Shown here: positions 25,504 to 35,679 of the stretch, piece after piece
How the letters are laid out: each line of letters opens with the position of its first letter
Numbering within the stretch: position 1 is the first letter of the stretch
Assembly (NCBI GenBank): GCA_031280685.1
Contig: JAITGM010000010.1
Location: 124,001 to 188,000, forward strand
Source: Christensenellaceae bacterium
GTDB lineage: Bacteria; Bacillota; Clostridia; Christensenellales; UBA1750
DNA length: 64,000 nt
Reading direction: 5' to 3'
Program-made: the position numbers and the translations under genes
Notes under the pieces: model-generated
Seen by the model: the letters and a program-made list of their open reading frames with translations, nothing else
Told to the model about the DNA's origin: nothing
The model's database searches: none

Positions 25504-26130
25504 TTACTTGGAGTAGTACTCCACGACCAGGTGCTCTGCAAAGCTAGCCTCGGCATCTTCGCGCTGGGGCAGGGCCAAGACGCTGCCGGTGAGATTCTCG
25601 GCGTCGAAACTGAGCCACTTGGGAAGAACCTGCGTGATGCCTTCGCGAACGATCTTGAAGCGCTCGACATCGCGGCTCTTTTCCCTCACGGCGATCACCT
25701 CGCCAACCGTGACGAGATATGAAGGAATGTTGACCTTCTTGCCGTCCACGGTGACGTGGCCGTGGCGCACGAACTGCCTGGCCTGAGGCCTTGAAGAGGC
25801 CAAGCCGAGACGATAAACCACATTATCGAGCCTGCGCTCGAGCAAAGAGAGCATGTTTTCGCCGGTGACGCCCTTTAAACGGCTCGCCTTATCGAAATTG
25901 CGGCGGAACTGGGTTTCAAGGACGCCGTAGCTCCTGCGGATCTTTTGCTTTTCACGCAGCTGCAGGCCGTATTCGCTCATCTTGCGCTGCCTGGCCTGGC
26001 CGTGCTGACCAGGCGGGGTGGGGCGCTTATTGACCGCGCACTTGGCTGAGTAGCAACGCTCGCCCTTTAAAAACAGTTTGCAGCCTTCGCGCCTGCAGAG
26101 ACGGCAAACAGAACCGGTATATCTTGCCAT
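25504..26130 (-). CDS. rpsD: Ribosomal protein S4 (uS4)
   Basis: Primary 16S rRNA binder that starts small-subunit assembly. The 208 residues carry an N-terminal zinc motif of four cysteines ([19 protein letters not shown]), [23 protein letters not shown], and the S4 domain [20 protein letters not shown]. In many bacteria S4 also represses translation of its operon. Located between rpsK and rpoA. Confidence 0.98.
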   Translation of the reverse strand: MARYTGSVCRLCRREGCKLFLKGERCYSAKCAVNKRPTPPGQHGQARQRKMSEYGLQLREKQKIRRSYGVLETQFRRNFDKASRLKGVTGENMLSLLERRLDNVVYRLGLASSRPQARQFVRHGHVTVDGKKVNIPSYLVTVGEVIAVREKSRDVERFKIVREGITQVLPKWLSFDAENLTGSVLALPQREDAEASFAEHLVVEYYSK

Positions 26131-26142
26131 GTCGCTGTCCTC

Positions 26143-26547
26143 CTATACCCTTCTGCGCTTGGGGGGCCGGCAGCCGTTGTGGGGGATTGGGGTTACGTCC
26201 TTAATTAAGGAAACCTCAAGCCCTGCCGCCTGTAGGGAACGGATCGCGGCCTCGCGCCCCGAACCCGGGCCCTTCACATAGACCTCAACGCTCTTGAGGC
26301 CATGCTCCATCGCCGCCTTGGCGGCGGTTTCGGCGGCGGTTTGCGCCGCGAAGGGGGTGGACTTCTTCGAGCCGCGGAAGCCAAGCCCGCCGGCCGATGC
26401 CCAGGAAATGGCGTTGCCCGCCGTATCGGTGATGGTCACGATCGTATTGTTGAACGAAGAGGCGATGTGCGCGGCGCCGCGCTCTATATTCTTGCGCTCC
26501 CTGCGCTTGCGCGTGGTTGCCCTCTTCGCCCGTTGGGTTCTTGCCAT
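26143..26547 (-). CDS. rpsK: Ribosomal protein S11 (uS11)
   Basis: Small-subunit platform protein next to the E-site codon. The 134 residues include [40 protein letters not shown] and the end [18 protein letters not shown], all typical. Thirteen bases after rpsM, in the alpha operon segment. Confidence 0.98.
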   Translation of the reverse strand: MARTQRAKRATTRKRRERKNIERGAAHIASSFNNTIVTITDTAGNAISWASAGGLGFRGSKKSTPFAAQTAAETAAKAAMEHGLKSVEVYVKGPGSGREAAIRSLQAAGLEVSLIKDVTPIPHNGCRPPKRRRV

Positions 26548-26560
26548 GGTTTAAACCTCC

Positions 26561-26938
26561 TTAGCGCGTCGCTTTCTTCTTGCCGGCCACCTGGCGCTTC
26601 GGGCCCTTGCGGGTGCGCGCATTTTGTTTGGTGGACTGGCCGCGAACCGGCAGGCCGCGGCGGTGCCGCACGCCCCTGTAGCAGCCGATTTCAACAAGGC
26701 GCTTGATGTTGAGCGAAACCTCGCGGCGAAGATCGCCTTCAACCTGCAGGTTATGCTCGATATAGTCGCGCAACTGCGCGGTTTCAGCTTCCGTAAGATC
26801 TTTCACGCGGGTATCCGGATTCAGGCCGGTTTCGCGCAGGATCTTGTTCGCCGTGGTGCGGCCGATGCCGAAGATGTAGGTCAGGCCGATTTCCACGCGT
26901 TTTTCCCTGGGCAAGTCAACGCCCGCTATACGTGCCAT
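26561..26938 (-). CDS. rpsM: Ribosomal protein S13 (uS13)
   Basis: Small-subunit head protein touching the P-site tRNA and the B1 bridge. The 125 residues begin [20 protein letters not shown] and contain [18 protein letters not shown] and the basic tail [30 protein letters not shown] ribosome site. An unusually long gap (26939-27161) separates it from rpmJ. Confidence 0.98.
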   Translation of the reverse strand: MARIAGVDLPREKRVEIGLTYIFGIGRTTANKILRETGLNPDTRVKDLTEAETAQLRDYIEHNLQVEGDLRREVSLNIKRLVEIGCYRGVRHRRGLPVRGQSTKQNARTRKGPKRQVAGKKKATR

Positions 26939-27161
26939 AGTGCAAAAAACACCTCCGTAGGATGCATTGTGTGGTTAGGGCTGAGGCTAGGTCTGGGCCT
27001 TTCACCGCTTTTCGCGCGCCTGGCGCCCTTAAAAGAGATCACGACGAGGTATTCAAATCCCCTCACCGTGCAGCCGCCTCTTTTCAAGGCGCGCGCCGCG
27101 CTCCGCAGGCAAAAACCCGGGCCGCCACCCTTTGAATATAGGCAAAGCGGCGCAAGGGAGC
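26939..27161 (-). other. Long non-coding gap between rpmJ and rpsM
   Basis: Other spaces in this cluster are mostly under 70 bases; this one is about 220. No coding frame or clean promoter is visible. The minus strand contains GC-rich self-complementary blocks (for example GGGCGCC with GGCGCGC near 27025 and GCGCGCGCC near 27093). It could hold a leader for autoregulation by S4 or an RNA processing site; that is inference from position. Confidence 0.3.
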
Positions 27162-27275
27162 TTAGCCCTGGCGCTGCTTATGCTTCGGGTTCTCGCAAAT
27201 GATCATTACGCGGCCTTTGCGCCTAATGATCTTGCACTTTTCGCAAATGGCCTTCACGGAAGGTCTCACCTTCAT
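27162..27275 (-). CDS. rpmJ: Ribosomal protein L36 (bL36)
   Basis: A 37-residue zinc protein of the large subunit. [20 protein letters not shown] is followed by [17 protein letters not shown]. The zinc ligands Cys11, Cys14, Cys27 and His32 are all present, so this is the zinc-containing form. Its place between infA and rpsM is the standard Firmicute one. Confidence 0.96.
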   Translation of the reverse strand: MKVRPSVKAICEKCKIIRRKGRVMIICENPKHKQRQG

Positions 27276-27385
27276 TTTCGCCGCCTCCATCCTTGAACTG
27301 CCGCGCCCACCTTTCTGCGTGAGCACAAACAAAGTTATTATAACACCATAACCCGTCTAAAGAAAGCCCCTTTTCAGGTTAAATT

Positions 27386-27607
27386 CTAGGCCTTGCCGCG
27401 CCAGGTTATGCGCCCGCGCGTCAGATCATAGGGCGAAAGCTCCAGCGTCACCCTGTCGCCCGGCAGGATGCGGATGAAGTTCGTCCGCAATCTGCCCGAG
27501 ATATGGGCCAGAACCTTGTGGCCGTTTGCCAGTTCCACCTGGAACACCGCATTTGGGTAGGCTTCAACGACCTTACCCTCCACCTCGATCACATCATCCT
27601 TGGCCAT
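27386..27607 (-). CDS. infA: Translation initiation factor IF-1
   Basis: Binds the ribosomal A site during initiation. The 73-residue OB-fold protein [40 protein letters not shown] matches the family from end to end. Between the KOW protein and rpmJ. Confidence 0.98.
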   Translation of the reverse strand: MAKDDVIEVEGKVVEAYPNAVFQVELANGHKVLAHISGRLRTNFIRILPGDRVTLELSPYDLTRGRITWRGKA

Positions 27608-27610
27608 AGG

Positions 27611-27922
27611 CTATCCCTCCTCCTTCGGGGCGAAACCGCTCTCAGCCGCCAACTCGGCCAGGCTTTTGCGCAGCTCCGCGTCCAGAACGCGAGCGCCCTC
27701 CTTTAGCCTTTCCCCAATGTTGGTAAATGATACCTTGGTTGGCTGCAGGTGCTTCGCTTTTTTTCGCTTTGGCTTCTCCATCCTTCTGCCGCGGCCATCG
27801 GCGAGCAGAGCATAGCCCGTTTCAGCCTCAAAGCCCACCACGATGAAGAGCTTCCCTTTATCTCGCCCCGCCCTCGCGCAAACAACGCGGCCCGGGGCCA
27901 AGGGAATTTCAGATTCGCTCAT
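27611..27922 (-). CDS. KOW-domain RNA-binding protein (L14e/L6e/L27e-like)
   Basis: A 103-residue protein with an N-terminal KOW motif (LAPGRVVCARAGRDKGKLFI, then VVGFEAETGYALLADGRGRR) and a charged helical tail. Such proteins occupy this place, between map and infA, in many Clostridia and are thought to bind ribosomal RNA; no precise role is established. Three bases separate it from infA, so coupled translation is likely. Confidence 0.85.
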   Translation of the reverse strand: MSESEIPLAPGRVVCARAGRDKGKLFIVVGFEAETGYALLADGRGRRMEKPKRKKAKHLQPTKVSFTNIGERLKEGARVLDAELRKSLAELAAESGFAPKEEG

Positions 27923-27956
27923 TTTTCCTCCAAAAAGTTCCTTTAAAAAGGGGACG

Positions 27957-28727
27957 CTAGAGATCGTCTTCGCCGGGGGGAATCGTCAGGATCAACGACG
28001 GGCCTTCCTCGCGCACACAAATCGTGTTTTCGTAATGCGCGGCCAGGCTATGATCCTTGGTGTGGTAGGCCCAGCCATCCTGCGCGCGGTAGACCGCATA
28101 GCCGCCGGCCGCAATCATCGGCTCAATGGCCAGCGTCAGCCCCGCGCTGAGCTTCATGCCCTTCCCCGCCCGGCCGAAATTCGGCACCTCGGGATCCTCG
28201 TGCATTTCCTGCCCGATGCCGTGGCCGCAGAGCACGCGCACCACGCCATAGCCAAAGCCCTCGCAATAGCCTTGGATCGCAGCCGAAATGTCGCCGATGC
28301 GAAAACCGCTTCTGGCGAAGCGAAGCCCTTCATAAAAGGAGTTCCTCGTGCGCTCGATGAGCAAGGCCGCTTCCTTGGAAATCTCGCCCACCGGGTAGGT
28401 GCGGGCAGCGTCACCGTGGTAGCCCTCCCAGATCGCGCCGCAGTCCACCGAGAGGATGTCTCCCTCCTTCAAGATCGCGCTTCGTGCCGGGATGCCGTGC
28501 ACCACCACATCATTCAGCGATGCGCAGATGGTGCTGGGGAAGCCATTATAGCCCTTGAAATTCGGCTTTGCTCCAGCGCTTCGAATGACTTCTTCGGCGA
28601 TCGCGTCCAGTTCCAGCGTGGAAACGCCGGGCCTGGTCGCGGCCTTCACCGCCCTGAGCGCCGCGAAGGTGATTGCCCCCGCCCTTTGCATCTTGGCGAT
28701 TTCCTGCCCGCTCTTATAGCTGATCAT
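27957..28727 (-). CDS. map: Methionine aminopeptidase, type I
   Basis: Removes the initiator methionine from new proteins. The 256 residues hold the five metal ligands of the family in SVDCGAIWEGYHGDAART (two Asp), CGHGIGQEMHEDPEVPNFG (His), LAIEPM (Glu) and the final WAYHTKDHSLAAHYENT region (Glu). ATG overlaps the adk stop by four bases, so the two are translationally coupled. Confidence 0.97.
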   Translation of the reverse strand: MISYKSGQEIAKMQRAGAITFAALRAVKAATRPGVSTLELDAIAEEVIRSAGAKPNFKGYNGFPSTICASLNDVVVHGIPARSAILKEGDILSVDCGAIWEGYHGDAARTYPVGEISKEAALLIERTRNSFYEGLRFARSGFRIGDISAAIQGYCEGFGYGVVRVLCGHGIGQEMHEDPEVPNFGRAGKGMKLSAGLTLAIEPMIAAGGYAVYRAQDGWAYHTKDHSLAAHYENTICVREEGPSLILTIPPGEDDL

Positions 28728-29353
28728 TCCGCCGCCCTGCGAAGGGCGCTGAAGATCGTGGCGGTCACTTCGTCAATCGGCAGCCCGCCGTCCACCGTGA
28801 GCAGCCTGCCCTTGCCTTCATAAAAGCCGATCAGCGGCTTGGTCTGCGCGTCATAGACCCGCAGCCGGTTTTCAACCGCCTCCGCGGCGTCATCGGCCCG
28901 CTGCACGAGCCTTTTGCCGCAAATGGGGCAAATTCCATCCGGCGCAAGGCCGATGTGGGTGCTATGGCCGCAGCCTTCGCAGCTTCTGCGCCCCGAAAGG
29001 CGCTCGACGATCACCTCGTGCCCGACCGATAGGTTGAGCACCCAGTCGATCCTCGCAATCCCCTCCAAGGCCTCGGCCTGCGGCAGGGTGCGCGGAAACC
29101 CGTCGAGCAGGTAGCCGCTTTCGCAGTCAGGCTGCCGCAATCTCTCGCGGACGATCTCTAAAATGACGCCGTCCGGCACCAACTCTCCCTTTTCGATAAA
29201 GGTCTTGGCCTCAAGCCCGGTCTTCGTGCCCTCTCTCATCGCTTGGCGCAAAATCTCGCCCGTGGAAATCTGCGGGATGGCAAACTCCTTCGCCACACGC
29301 TCGGCCTGGGTACCCTTGCCCGCGCCCGGCGGGCCCAAAAAGATGAGCTTCAT
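28724..29353 (-). CDS. adk: Adenylate kinase
   Basis: Interconverts AMP, ADP and ATP. The 209-residue protein has the P-loop FLGPPGAGKGTQAERV, AMP-binding STGEILRQAMREGTKTG, LLDGFPRTLPQAEAL, and a zinc-type LID with CEGCGHSTHIGLAPDGICPICG. The four-cysteine LID is usual in Gram-positive bacteria. Between secY and map as in the Firmicute spc operon. Confidence 0.97.
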   Translation of the reverse strand: MKLIFLGPPGAGKGTQAERVAKEFAIPQISTGEILRQAMREGTKTGLEAKTFIEKGELVPDGVILEIVRERLRQPDCESGYLLDGFPRTLPQAEALEGIARIDWVLNLSVGHEVIVERLSGRRSCEGCGHSTHIGLAPDGICPICGKRLVQRADDAAEAVENRLRVYDAQTKPLIGFYEGKGRLLTVDGGLPIDEVTATIFSALRRAAE

Positions 29354-29378
29354 TTCGTGCCCTCCACTTTTTGCGCGC

Positions 29379-30647
29379 CTATTGCTTCATAAAGCCCTTG
29401 TAGTGGCGCATCATCATCTGCGCTTCGAGCTGCTTTGTCGTTTCCAGCGCCACCGAAATGACGATCAGGATGCCAGTCGCGGTGAAGGGGCTGCTCGAGC
29501 CCGTCAGCACCAGGATGATCGACGGCACCGTGGCCACAACGGCCAGGAAGATCGCGCCGAAGAAGGTGATGCGGTTCGAGATCTTCTGCAGATACTCGCC
29601 GGTCGGCCTGCCCGGGCGAATCCCCGGCACAAAGCCGCCGTTTTGCTGCAGGTTCTTCGAGATCTCGGGCGCGTTGAAGGTAAAGGTTGCATAGAAGTAG
29701 GTAAAGAAGACTATCATCAGCGCGAAGAGGAGTATATAGAGCCAGCTACCAGAGCTCATCCAGCGGCCATACCATGCCGCAAACGCGCTCTGCGGCATGA
29801 AGGAGGCCACGATCGCCGGGGTCTGGATGATCGAAATTGCAAAAATCAGTGGCATGACACCGGCCGAGTTGACCTTAATGGGGATATGGGTGGCCTGGCC
29901 GCCATACATCCTGCGGCCCACCATGCGCTTTGCATACTGCACCGGAATGCGGCGCTGGGCTTCATCCACAAAGACGATGCCGACTACCAGCAGCACGATG
30001 CCCACGATTGCAACTGGCGCAAACCAGGCGCTGGAGGGATTGAGCTGAATGGCCTGGATGGCGTTGCCGATCTGCCCCGGGAACGAAGCGATGATGCCCA
30101 CGAAGATCAGCAGGGAAATGCCGTTGCCAATCCCGTTTTCGGTGATGCGCTCGCCAATCCACATGGTAAACGAGGTGCCTGCCGCCAGGGTGATGAACAC
30201 CACCGCGTACTCAAGCGCGCCGGGCGCCTTGCTCACGAAGGCCGAGGGGCCAAAGCTCAAGATGATGCCTACGGCCATCAGCGCGCCCAGGGCCACGGTC
30301 ACATAGCGGGTGATCTGGGCGATGCGCTTCCTGCCCTCCTCCCCCTCCTTCTGCCAACGCTCCAGCACCGGGATGGCGACCGTTAAAAGCTGCATCACGA
30401 TGGAGGAGGTGATGTAGGGCTGCACGCCCATGGCGAAGATAGTAAAGTTCGAGAAGTTTTGGCCGTTGATGAAGTTAATCATGTTCAGAACCGACATGTT
30501 CTCAACCGCGGCCTTGATCACGTTGGTGTCTACAAAGGGAGTGGGGATGATTCCGCCCAGGCGGTAGATGAGAAGCATCATTAACGTGTATAGGATTTTC
30601 TTTCGAAGCTCCTCCACCCTCCACGCATTGCGGAAAGTTTCTACCAC
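29379..30647 (-). CDS. secY: Protein translocase channel SecY
   Basis: Ten-helix membrane channel for secreted and membrane proteins. The 422 residues include the start VETFRNAWRVEELRKKILYT, the plug/helix-2 region GVQPYITSSIVMQLL, QKEGEEGRKRIAQITRY, and the loop GFVPGIRPGRPTGEYLQKI needed for SecA and ribosome contact. Start is GTG at 30647 with GAGGTGAT upstream, one base after the rplO stop codon. Confidence 0.97.
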   Translation of the reverse strand: MVETFRNAWRVEELRKKILYTLMMLLIYRLGGIIPTPFVDTNVIKAAVENMSVLNMINFINGQNFSNFTIFAMGVQPYITSSIVMQLLTVAIPVLERWQKEGEEGRKRIAQITRYVTVALGALMAVGIILSFGPSAFVSKAPGALEYAVVFITLAAGTSFTMWIGERITENGIGNGISLLIFVGIIASFPGQIGNAIQAIQLNPSSAWFAPVAIVGIVLLVVGIVFVDEAQRRIPVQYAKRMVGRRMYGGQATHIPIKVNSAGVMPLIFAISIIQTPAIVASFMPQSAFAAWYGRWMSSGSWLYILLFALMIVFFTYFYATFTFNAPEISKNLQQNGGFVPGIRPGRPTGEYLQKISNRITFFGAIFLAVVATVPSIILVLTGSSSPFTATGILIVISVALETTKQLEAQMMMRHYKGFMKQ

Positions 30648-30648
30648 G

Positions 30649-31089
30649 TTAGATCACCTCTGCTTTCCCACCACTTTTTTCGATTTTTTCGATCGCACCC
30701 TTTGAGAATTTGGCGGCCTGCACCGTAAGAGCCTTCGTCAGCTCCCCTTCGCCAAGGATTTTCACGCCGTCAAGCTCCTTTTTGAGCAGCCCCGCCCTTT
30801 TGAGCGCCGCGAAATCGACCACTGCGCCGCTTTCGAAGGCTTCCAGGGCTGAAACGTTCACGGTGGCGTATTCCTTCGCGAAGATGTTTGTAAAACCGCG
30901 CTTGGGCAGGCGCCTGGCAAGCGGCATCTGGCCGCCCTCAAAGCCTGCCTGCTTCCCGCCGCCGGACCTTGCCTTTTGGCCCTTGTGGCCCTTGCCGGAA
31001 GTCTTGCCTAGCCCGGAGCCGATGCCGCGCCCAAGTCGTTTTTGCTTGGTCGAAGCGCCGAGAGCGGGCGTAATCTCATGGAGTTTCAT
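30649..31089 (-). CDS. rplO: Ribosomal protein L15 (uL15)
   Basis: Large-subunit assembly protein. [20 protein letters not shown] followed by [20 protein letters not shown] and [20 protein letters not shown] is diagnostic. The ATG at 31089 (146 residues) sits correctly after GAGGTACC; an upstream ATG in frame adds five unlikely residues. Confidence 0.97.
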   Translation of the reverse strand: MKLHEITPALGASTKQKRLGRGIGSGLGKTSGKGHKGQKARSGGGKQAGFEGGQMPLARRLPKRGFTNIFAKEYATVNVSALEAFESGAVVDFAALKRAGLLKKELDGVKILGEGELTKALTVQAAKFSKGAIEKIEKSGGKAEVI

Positions 31090-31118
31090 GGGGTACCTCC
31101 TCAAAGTTCAAACTTGCC

Positions 31119-31301
31119 TTACTCGGCGATCTCTTCAACGGCAACCATGTGCTTGACCGCGAAGATCATGCCGCGGATCGTAGGGGTATCTTCCTTGACC
31201 ACGCTCTGGCCGATCTTGCGCAGGCCCAGGGCCGCGACGGTATCCTTCTGCGCTTGCAGCCTTGCGATGGTGCTCTTTTTGAGCGTTACCTTCAACTTCA
31301 T
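31119..31301 (-). CDS. rpmD: Ribosomal protein L30 (uL30)
   Basis: A 60-residue large-subunit protein: [54 protein letters not shown]. This is the short bacterial form. Between rpsE and rplO. Confidence 0.96.
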   Translation of the reverse strand: MKLKVTLKKSTIARLQAQKDTVAALGLRKIGQSVVKEDTPTIRGMIFAVKHMVAVEEIAE

Positions 31302-31313
31302 CTTGCTACCCCC

Positions 31314-31814
31314 TCAGCCCAGCAGTTCTTCGACGGTCTTGCCGCGAAGCCTTGCCACATCTTCGATGGTCTTGAGCTGGCGCAGGCCTTCGATGGTGGC
31401 CTTGACCACATTGGTGGGGTTGTTGGTGCCGTAGGACTTGGTGACGATGTCCTTAATCCCACAGCTTTCGATGACGGCGCGCACCGGGCCGCCCGCGATA
31501 ACGCCGGAACCCACGGGGGCCGGCATCAGAACGACCTTGCCCGTGCCAAACCTGCCGGTTGACTCGTGCGGGATCGTAGTGCCGACGATGGGCACATGGA
31601 TGAGGTGCTTTTTAGCGTCTTCGACGCCCTTGCGCACGGCTTCCGGAATCTCGGCCGCCTTGCCCATGCCAACGCCCACGCGGCCCTTTTCATCGCCGAT
31701 GACGATCAGGGCTGAAAACCGAAAGTTTCGGCCGCCCTTTACGACCTTGGTGACGCGGTTAACGGCAACCAGCTTTTCTTTAAATTCGCTTTCTACGCGA
31801 TCATTGCGCTGCAT
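31314..31814 (-). CDS. rpsE: Ribosomal protein S5 (uS5)
   Basis: Small-subunit protein important for decoding accuracy and mRNA unwinding. The 166 residues contain [40 protein letters not shown] and [18 protein letters not shown], all canonical. Confidence 0.98.
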   Translation of the reverse strand: MQRNDRVESEFKEKLVAVNRVTKVVKGGRNFRFSALIVIGDEKGRVGVGMGKAAEIPEAVRKGVEDAKKHLIHVPIVGTTIPHESTGRFGTGKVVLMPAPVGSGVIAGGPVRAVIESCGIKDIVTKSYGTNNPTNVVKATIEGLRQLKTIEDVARLRGKTVEELLG

Positions 31815-31856
31815 TCCAAAAAATCCTCCGTTCGTTCATCTTAGAAGCCAGGCCGG

Positions 31857-32225
31857 TTAAAAGTCAAGCCCGGCTTCCCTGGCGGCCTGGGCGAGGGCCG
31901 CCACGCGGCCCGTGTAAACATAGCCGCCGCGGTCGAACACCACTTGCTTGATGCCCTTTTCGAGGGCCCGCTCGGCAGCGAGCTTGCCCACGAGCTTGGC
32001 CGCGCCCTTTTTATCGACGGCTTCAAGCTGCGGCTTGATGGCCGCGTCGAGCGTGGAGGCCTGCGTCAGGGTGACGCCGCTCGCATCGTCGATTACTTGG
32101 ACGTAGATGTTGGAAAGGCTGCGGTAAACGCAGAAGCGCGGACGGCTCCCCGTGCCGGAAATCTTCTTGCGGACGCGCTCGTGGCGAATCCTTCTGATCT
32201 GGTTCTTGTCTTTCTTTTGGATCAT
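31857..32225 (-). CDS. rplR: Ribosomal protein L18 (uL18)
   Basis: Binds 5S rRNA and helps join it to the large subunit. The 122 residues read [60 protein letters not shown]; complete. Confidence 0.98.
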   Translation of the reverse strand: MIQKKDKNQIRRIRHERVRKKISGTGSRPRFCVYRSLSNIYVQVIDDASGVTLTQASTLDAAIKPQLEAVDKKGAAKLVGKLAAERALEKGIKQVVFDRGGYVYTGRVAALAQAAREAGLDF

Positions 32226-32242
32226 TTACGCTCACCCCTTCC

Positions 32243-32782
32243 TTATTTACCGGTCTTGCCTTCTTTGCGGCGGATGACCTCATCATCGTACTTAATGCCC
32301 TTGCCAAGGTAGGGTTCGGGCTTACGCACCGAGCGGACGTTAGCCGCCACGGCGCCGACGAGCTGCTTGTCGATCCCCTTGACCACGATGCGGGTGGGGC
32401 TGGGGCACTCAAAGCTGATTCCATCCGCGGGAGGCATTTCGACGGGGTGGGAATAGCCGATGTTGATGAGCAAGTTCTTGCCCTGTACCTGCGCCCTGTA
32501 ACCAACGCCCACGATGTCGAGCGTGCGGGTAAAGCCGCTGGTCACGCCCACGACCATGTTGTTGATGAGCGTGCGGGAGAGACCGTGCAGGGATTTGTGG
32601 TTTTTTTGCTCGCTGGGGCGGGAAACCGTTAAAACGTTGCCCTCGAGCTGAATAATCATATCCGGATGGATCTGCTGGCTGAGCTGCCCCATGGGGCCCT
32701 TGACGGAAACGAGGTTGTTCTCGCTCACGTTCACCGTAACGCCCGCCGGAATCGCAACCGGTAGTCTGCCTATGCGCGACAT
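32243..32782 (-). CDS. rplF: Ribosomal protein L6 (uL6)
   Basis: Large-subunit protein near the sarcin-ricin loop. The 179 residues start [20 protein letters not shown] and end with the duplicated domain [20 protein letters not shown]. Full length. Confidence 0.98.
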   Translation of the reverse strand: MSRIGRLPVAIPAGVTVNVSENNLVSVKGPMGQLSQQIHPDMIIQLEGNVLTVSRPSEQKNHKSLHGLSRTLINNMVVGVTSGFTRTLDIVGVGYRAQVQGKNLLINIGYSHPVEMPPADGISFECPSPTRIVVKGIDKQLVGAVAANVRSVRKPEPYLGKGIKYDDEVIRRKEGKTGK

Positions 32783-32801
32783 TGCTGTTTTCCTCCTTAC
32801 T

Positions 32802-33200
32802 TTACCAAACGTAGCAGAGGACTTCGCCGCCTACCGCGTTTTTGCGGGCCGTCCGGTCGGTCATCACGCCCTTGGATGTGGAAACGATGGCGATGCCCAG
32901 GCCGCCGAGCACCTTGGGGATCTCTTCAGACCTTGCATAGACGCGAAGGCCGGGCTTGGAAATGCGCTTGAGGCCGGAAATGACGCCCTTTTGGTTGCCA
33001 TCGTACTTAAGTGCGAGCTTGATGGAACCCTGAACGCCGTCCGCGATCTGCTCCACACCCTTGATATAGCCTTCGTCCAGCAGGATCTGGGCGATTGCCT
33101 TCTTCATGTTGGACGCGGGCAGCGTAACGGATTCGTGCTTGGCGACCAGAGCGTTGCGGATCCGGGTCAGCATATCCGCGATTGGGTCATTGATTAGCAT
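32802..33200 (-). CDS. rpsH: Ribosomal protein S8 (uS8)
   Basis: Central-domain 16S rRNA binder; in E. coli it represses the spc operon. The 132 residues show [40 protein letters not shown] and the end [20 protein letters not shown]. Confidence 0.98.
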   Translation of the reverse strand: MLINDPIADMLTRIRNALVAKHESVTLPASNMKKAIAQILLDEGYIKGVEQIADGVQGSIKLALKYDGNQKGVISGLKRISKPGLRVYARSEEIPKVLGGLGIAIVSTSKGVMTDRTARKNAVGGEVLCYVW

Positions 33201-33227
33201 GTGACTTCCTCCTGTAAAGACTCTACT

Positions 33228-33413
33228 CTACCAGCTTGCCTTGCGCACGCCGGGAATCTGCCCTTTATAGGCCAGCTCGCGGAAGCAGATGCGGCAAATG
33301 CCGTACTTGCGCAGAACCGAATGGGGCCTGCCGCAGATGCGGCAGCGCGTATAGGCTCTGGTGGAGAACTTCGCGGGCTTTTGCTGACGGTTAACGATAC
33401 TCTTCTTGGCCAT
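33228..33413 (-). CDS. rpsZ: Ribosomal protein S14, zinc type (uS14Z)
   Basis: A 61-residue zinc-binding S14: [40 protein letters not shown] (both CxxC pairs present), [18 protein letters not shown]. The short zinc form is usual in Firmicutes as the housekeeping copy. Confidence 0.97.
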   Translation of the reverse strand: MAKKSIVNRQQKPAKFSTRAYTRCRICGRPHSVLRKYGICRICFRELAYKGQIPGVRKASW

Positions 33414-33429
33414 GTTCTCTCTCCTTTCC

Positions 33430-33975
33430 CTAAGCCTCTTGCGCGAAGGGCATGCCCAGGAGCTTTAGAAGCTCCTTCGCCTCTTCGTCGCTGCCTGCGG
33501 TGGTGACGAAGATCATCTCCATCCCGCGGATCTTGTCGATCTTGTCGTACTCGATCTCGGGGAAGATCAGTTGCTCGCGGACGCCTAAGGCGTAGTTGCC
33601 GCGCCCGTCGAAGGCCTTGCCCGAAACGCCGCGGAAGTCGCGGACGCGGGGAAGGGCGATATTCATGAGCTTATCGGCGAATTCGTACATCCTGTCGCCC
33701 CGAAGGGTGACCTTGGCGCCGATCTTCATCCCGGCGCGGATCTTGAAGTTCGCGACGGACTTTTTCGCGAGCGTCACCAGGGGCTTTTGGCCGGCGATGA
33801 GGCTCAGATCGGCCACGGCGGCATCCAGCGCCTTGGAATTGTCCTTCGCTTCGCCAAGGCCCATATTGATCACGATCTTCTCGAGCCTGGGCACCTGGTT
33901 TACGTTCTTGTAGCCGAAGGCCTGCGTAAGCTGCGGAATGGCCTCCTGCTGGTATCTATCCTTTAACCTGGGCAT
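33430..33975 (-). CDS. rplE: Ribosomal protein L5 (uL5)
   Basis: 5S rRNA-binding protein of the central protuberance. The 181 residues include [40 protein letters not shown] and [20 protein letters not shown]. Confidence 0.98.
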   Translation of the reverse strand: MPRLKDRYQQEAIPQLTQAFGYKNVNQVPRLEKIVINMGLGEAKDNSKALDAAVADLSLIAGQKPLVTLAKKSVANFKIRAGMKIGAKVTLRGDRMYEFADKLMNIALPRVRDFRGVSGKAFDGRGNYALGVREQLIFPEIEYDKIDKIRGMEMIFVTTAGSDEEAKELLKLLGMPFAQEA

Positions 33976-34003
33976 CAGTGTTTTTCCTCCGTTTCAGCAA
34001 AAA

Positions 34004-34348
34004 TCAGGAGTCGAGGCTTGAGCCGCACTTCTTGCAGACGCGCACCTTGCTGCCATCCGCCTCGAATCTGTGCGCCAGGCGGGTGCCTTCACCGCACTGG
34101 GGGCAGACGAGCATGACCTTGGAGGCGAAGATCGCGGCTTCCTGCTTGATGATGCCGCCAGCCTGGCCAAGCCCGCGTGGCTTTTGGTGCTTCGTGGCGA
34201 TTGCCACGCCCTCGACGATGATCTTGCCGGTTTTGGGGAAGGCCATCAGAACCTTGCCCTTCTTGCCCTTATCCTTGCCGGATCTGACGAGAACGAGATC
34301 GTCTTTTTTGACGTGAATCTTTGAAAATACCCTTTTAACGGCCGCCAA
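34004..34348 (-). CDS. rplX: Ribosomal protein L24 (uL24)
   Basis: Assembly initiator of the large subunit with a KOW motif (SKIHVKKDDLVLVRSGKDKG) and a C-terminal zinc ribbon (CPQCGEG..RVCKKCGSS). The 114-residue length is normal for the zinc-ribbon form. Confidence 0.97.
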   Translation of the reverse strand: MAAVKRVFSKIHVKKDDLVLVRSGKDKGKKGKVLMAFPKTGKIIVEGVAIATKHQKPRGLGQAGGIIKQEAAIFASKVMLVCPQCGEGTRLAHRFEADGSKVRVCKKCGSSLDS

Positions 34349-34367
34349 GAATGTTCACCTCCCTGTT

Positions 34368-34736
34368 TTATAGGACCTCCGGGGCCAGGGAAACGATGCG
34401 CATATAGTCGCGCTCGCGCAATTCCCTCGCCACCGGGCCAAAGATTCGGGTGCCGCGCGGCTGCTTCTGGTCGTTGATGATGACCGCCGCGTTATCGTCA
34501 AAGCGGATATAGGAGCCATCCTTGCGGCGGCGCGATTTGACCGTGCGCACGATAACCGCCTTGACGACATCGCCCTTTTTCACAACACCGCCGGGTGTTG
34601 CGCTCTTGACGGAAGCCACGATCACATCGCCGATGGAACCGTAAGAGCGAAAGGAACCGCCGAGCACGCGAATGCACATAATTTCCTTGGCGCCGGTGTT
34701 ATCGGCCACCTTTAACCTGGTTTGGGGCTGTACCAT
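34368..34736 (-). CDS. rplN: Ribosomal protein L14 (uL14)
   Basis: Large-subunit protein at the B8 bridge. The 122 residues begin [20 protein letters not shown] and contain [20 protein letters not shown] and [20 protein letters not shown]. Confidence 0.98.
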   Translation of the reverse strand: MVQPQTRLKVADNTGAKEIMCIRVLGGSFRSYGSIGDVIVASVKSATPGGVVKKGDVVKAVIVRTVKSRRRKDGSYIRFDDNAAVIINDQKQPRGTRIFGPVARELRERDYMRIVSLAPEVL

Positions 34737-34764
34737 ACTGTTTCCCTCCTAAAATGCCCGGGGC

Positions 34765-35025
34765 CTACTTGGCCTTTTCAAGAACCTCGACCAGGCGCCA
34801 GCGCTTTTCCTTGCTTAAGGGGCGGGTTTCCATCACGCGCACGATATCGCCGATGGCGCACTCGTTGTTTTCGTCATGCGCCTTGAGCTTGGTGGTGCGA
34901 TTGAGGATCTTCCCATACGTGCCGTGCGGCACGCGGGTGCGGATGGCCACGACGATGGTCTTATCCATTTTGTCACTCACAACGGTCCCCACGCGGGTCT
35001 TGCGGTTATTGCGTACTTCACTCAT
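34765..35025 (-). CDS. rpsQ: Ribosomal protein S17 (uS17)
   Basis: 16S rRNA 5'-domain binder of 86 residues: [60 protein letters not shown]. Confidence 0.97.
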   Translation of the reverse strand: MSEVRNNRKTRVGTVVSDKMDKTIVVAIRTRVPHGTYGKILNRTTKLKAHDENNECAIGDIVRVMETRPLSKEKRWRLVEVLEKAK

Positions 35026-35052
35026 CGTTTAAAGCTTCTCCTTTCCCTTCCG

Positions 35053-35253
35053 TTAGGCCTGCGCCTTGAGCTGGCGCTGGCGCAGAAGGGTCATGACCCT
35101 TGCGATGTTGCGCCTGGTTTCACGGATGCTGATGGGGTTTTGCAGCGCGCCGGTGGCCATCTGGAAGCGAAGGTTGAACAGCTCTGTTTTCAGTTCCTTC
35201 AGCTGGGTGTTGAGTTCATCGTTCGTCATCTCGAAGTACTTGCTCGCCTTCAC
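35053..35253 (-). CDS. rpmC: Ribosomal protein L29 (uL29)
   Basis: A 66-residue helical-hairpin protein at the tunnel exit: [57 protein letters not shown]. Its ATG abuts the rplP stop codon. Confidence 0.97.
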   Translation of the reverse strand: MKASKYFEMTNDELNTQLKELKTELFNLRFQMATGALQNPISIRETRRNIARVMTLLRQRQLKAQA

Positions 35254-35679
35254 TTAAATCTCACCATCCTTGGTCTCTTTCGCGAGGATCTTGGTCTTGA
35301 TGGGCAGTTTGTGCGAGGCGAGGCGCAACGCCTCCTTCGCAACATCTTCGGGCACGCCCGCGATCTCAAACAGGACGCGTCCGGGCTTGACGACCGCCAC
35401 CCAGTATTCGGGCGAGCCCTTGCCCGAACCCATTCTGGTTTCTGCCGGCTTTTCGGTTACCGGCTTATCGGGGAAGATCTTGATCCAGACCTGGCCGCCG
35501 CGGCGGATGAAGCGCGTCATGGCGATACGAGCTGCTTCGATCTGGTTTGAGGTGATCCAGGCCGGCTGGGTGGCCACAAGGCCGAAATCGCCGTAGGCCA
35601 CGAAGTTGCCGCGGCTCGCCTTGCCCTTCATGCGCCCGCGGAAGACGCGGCGGCGCTTGACCCTTTTAGGCATTAACAT
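35254..35679 (-). CDS. rplP: Ribosomal protein L16 (uL16)
   Basis: Near the peptidyl transferase and 5S regions. Starting from the ATG at 35679 ([20 protein letters not shown]) the protein has 141 residues, and a GAGGAGGAGA ribosome site lies 6 bases upstream. The start lies inside the end of rpsC (14-base overlap), so the two are coupled. Confidence 0.97.
   Translation of the reverse strand: MLMPKRVKRRRVFRGRMKGKASRGNFVAYGDFGLVATQPAWITSNQIEAARIAMTRFIRRGGQVWIKIFPDKPVTEKPAETRMGSGKGSPEYWVAVVKPGRVLFEIAGVPEDVAKEALRLASHKLPIKTKILAKETKDGEI

Noticed and set aside
27045-27070. TTCAAATCC T-loop-like string between rpmJ and rpsM
   Set aside because: Neighbouring bases do not form a T stem, and no acceptor, D or anticodon arms fit.
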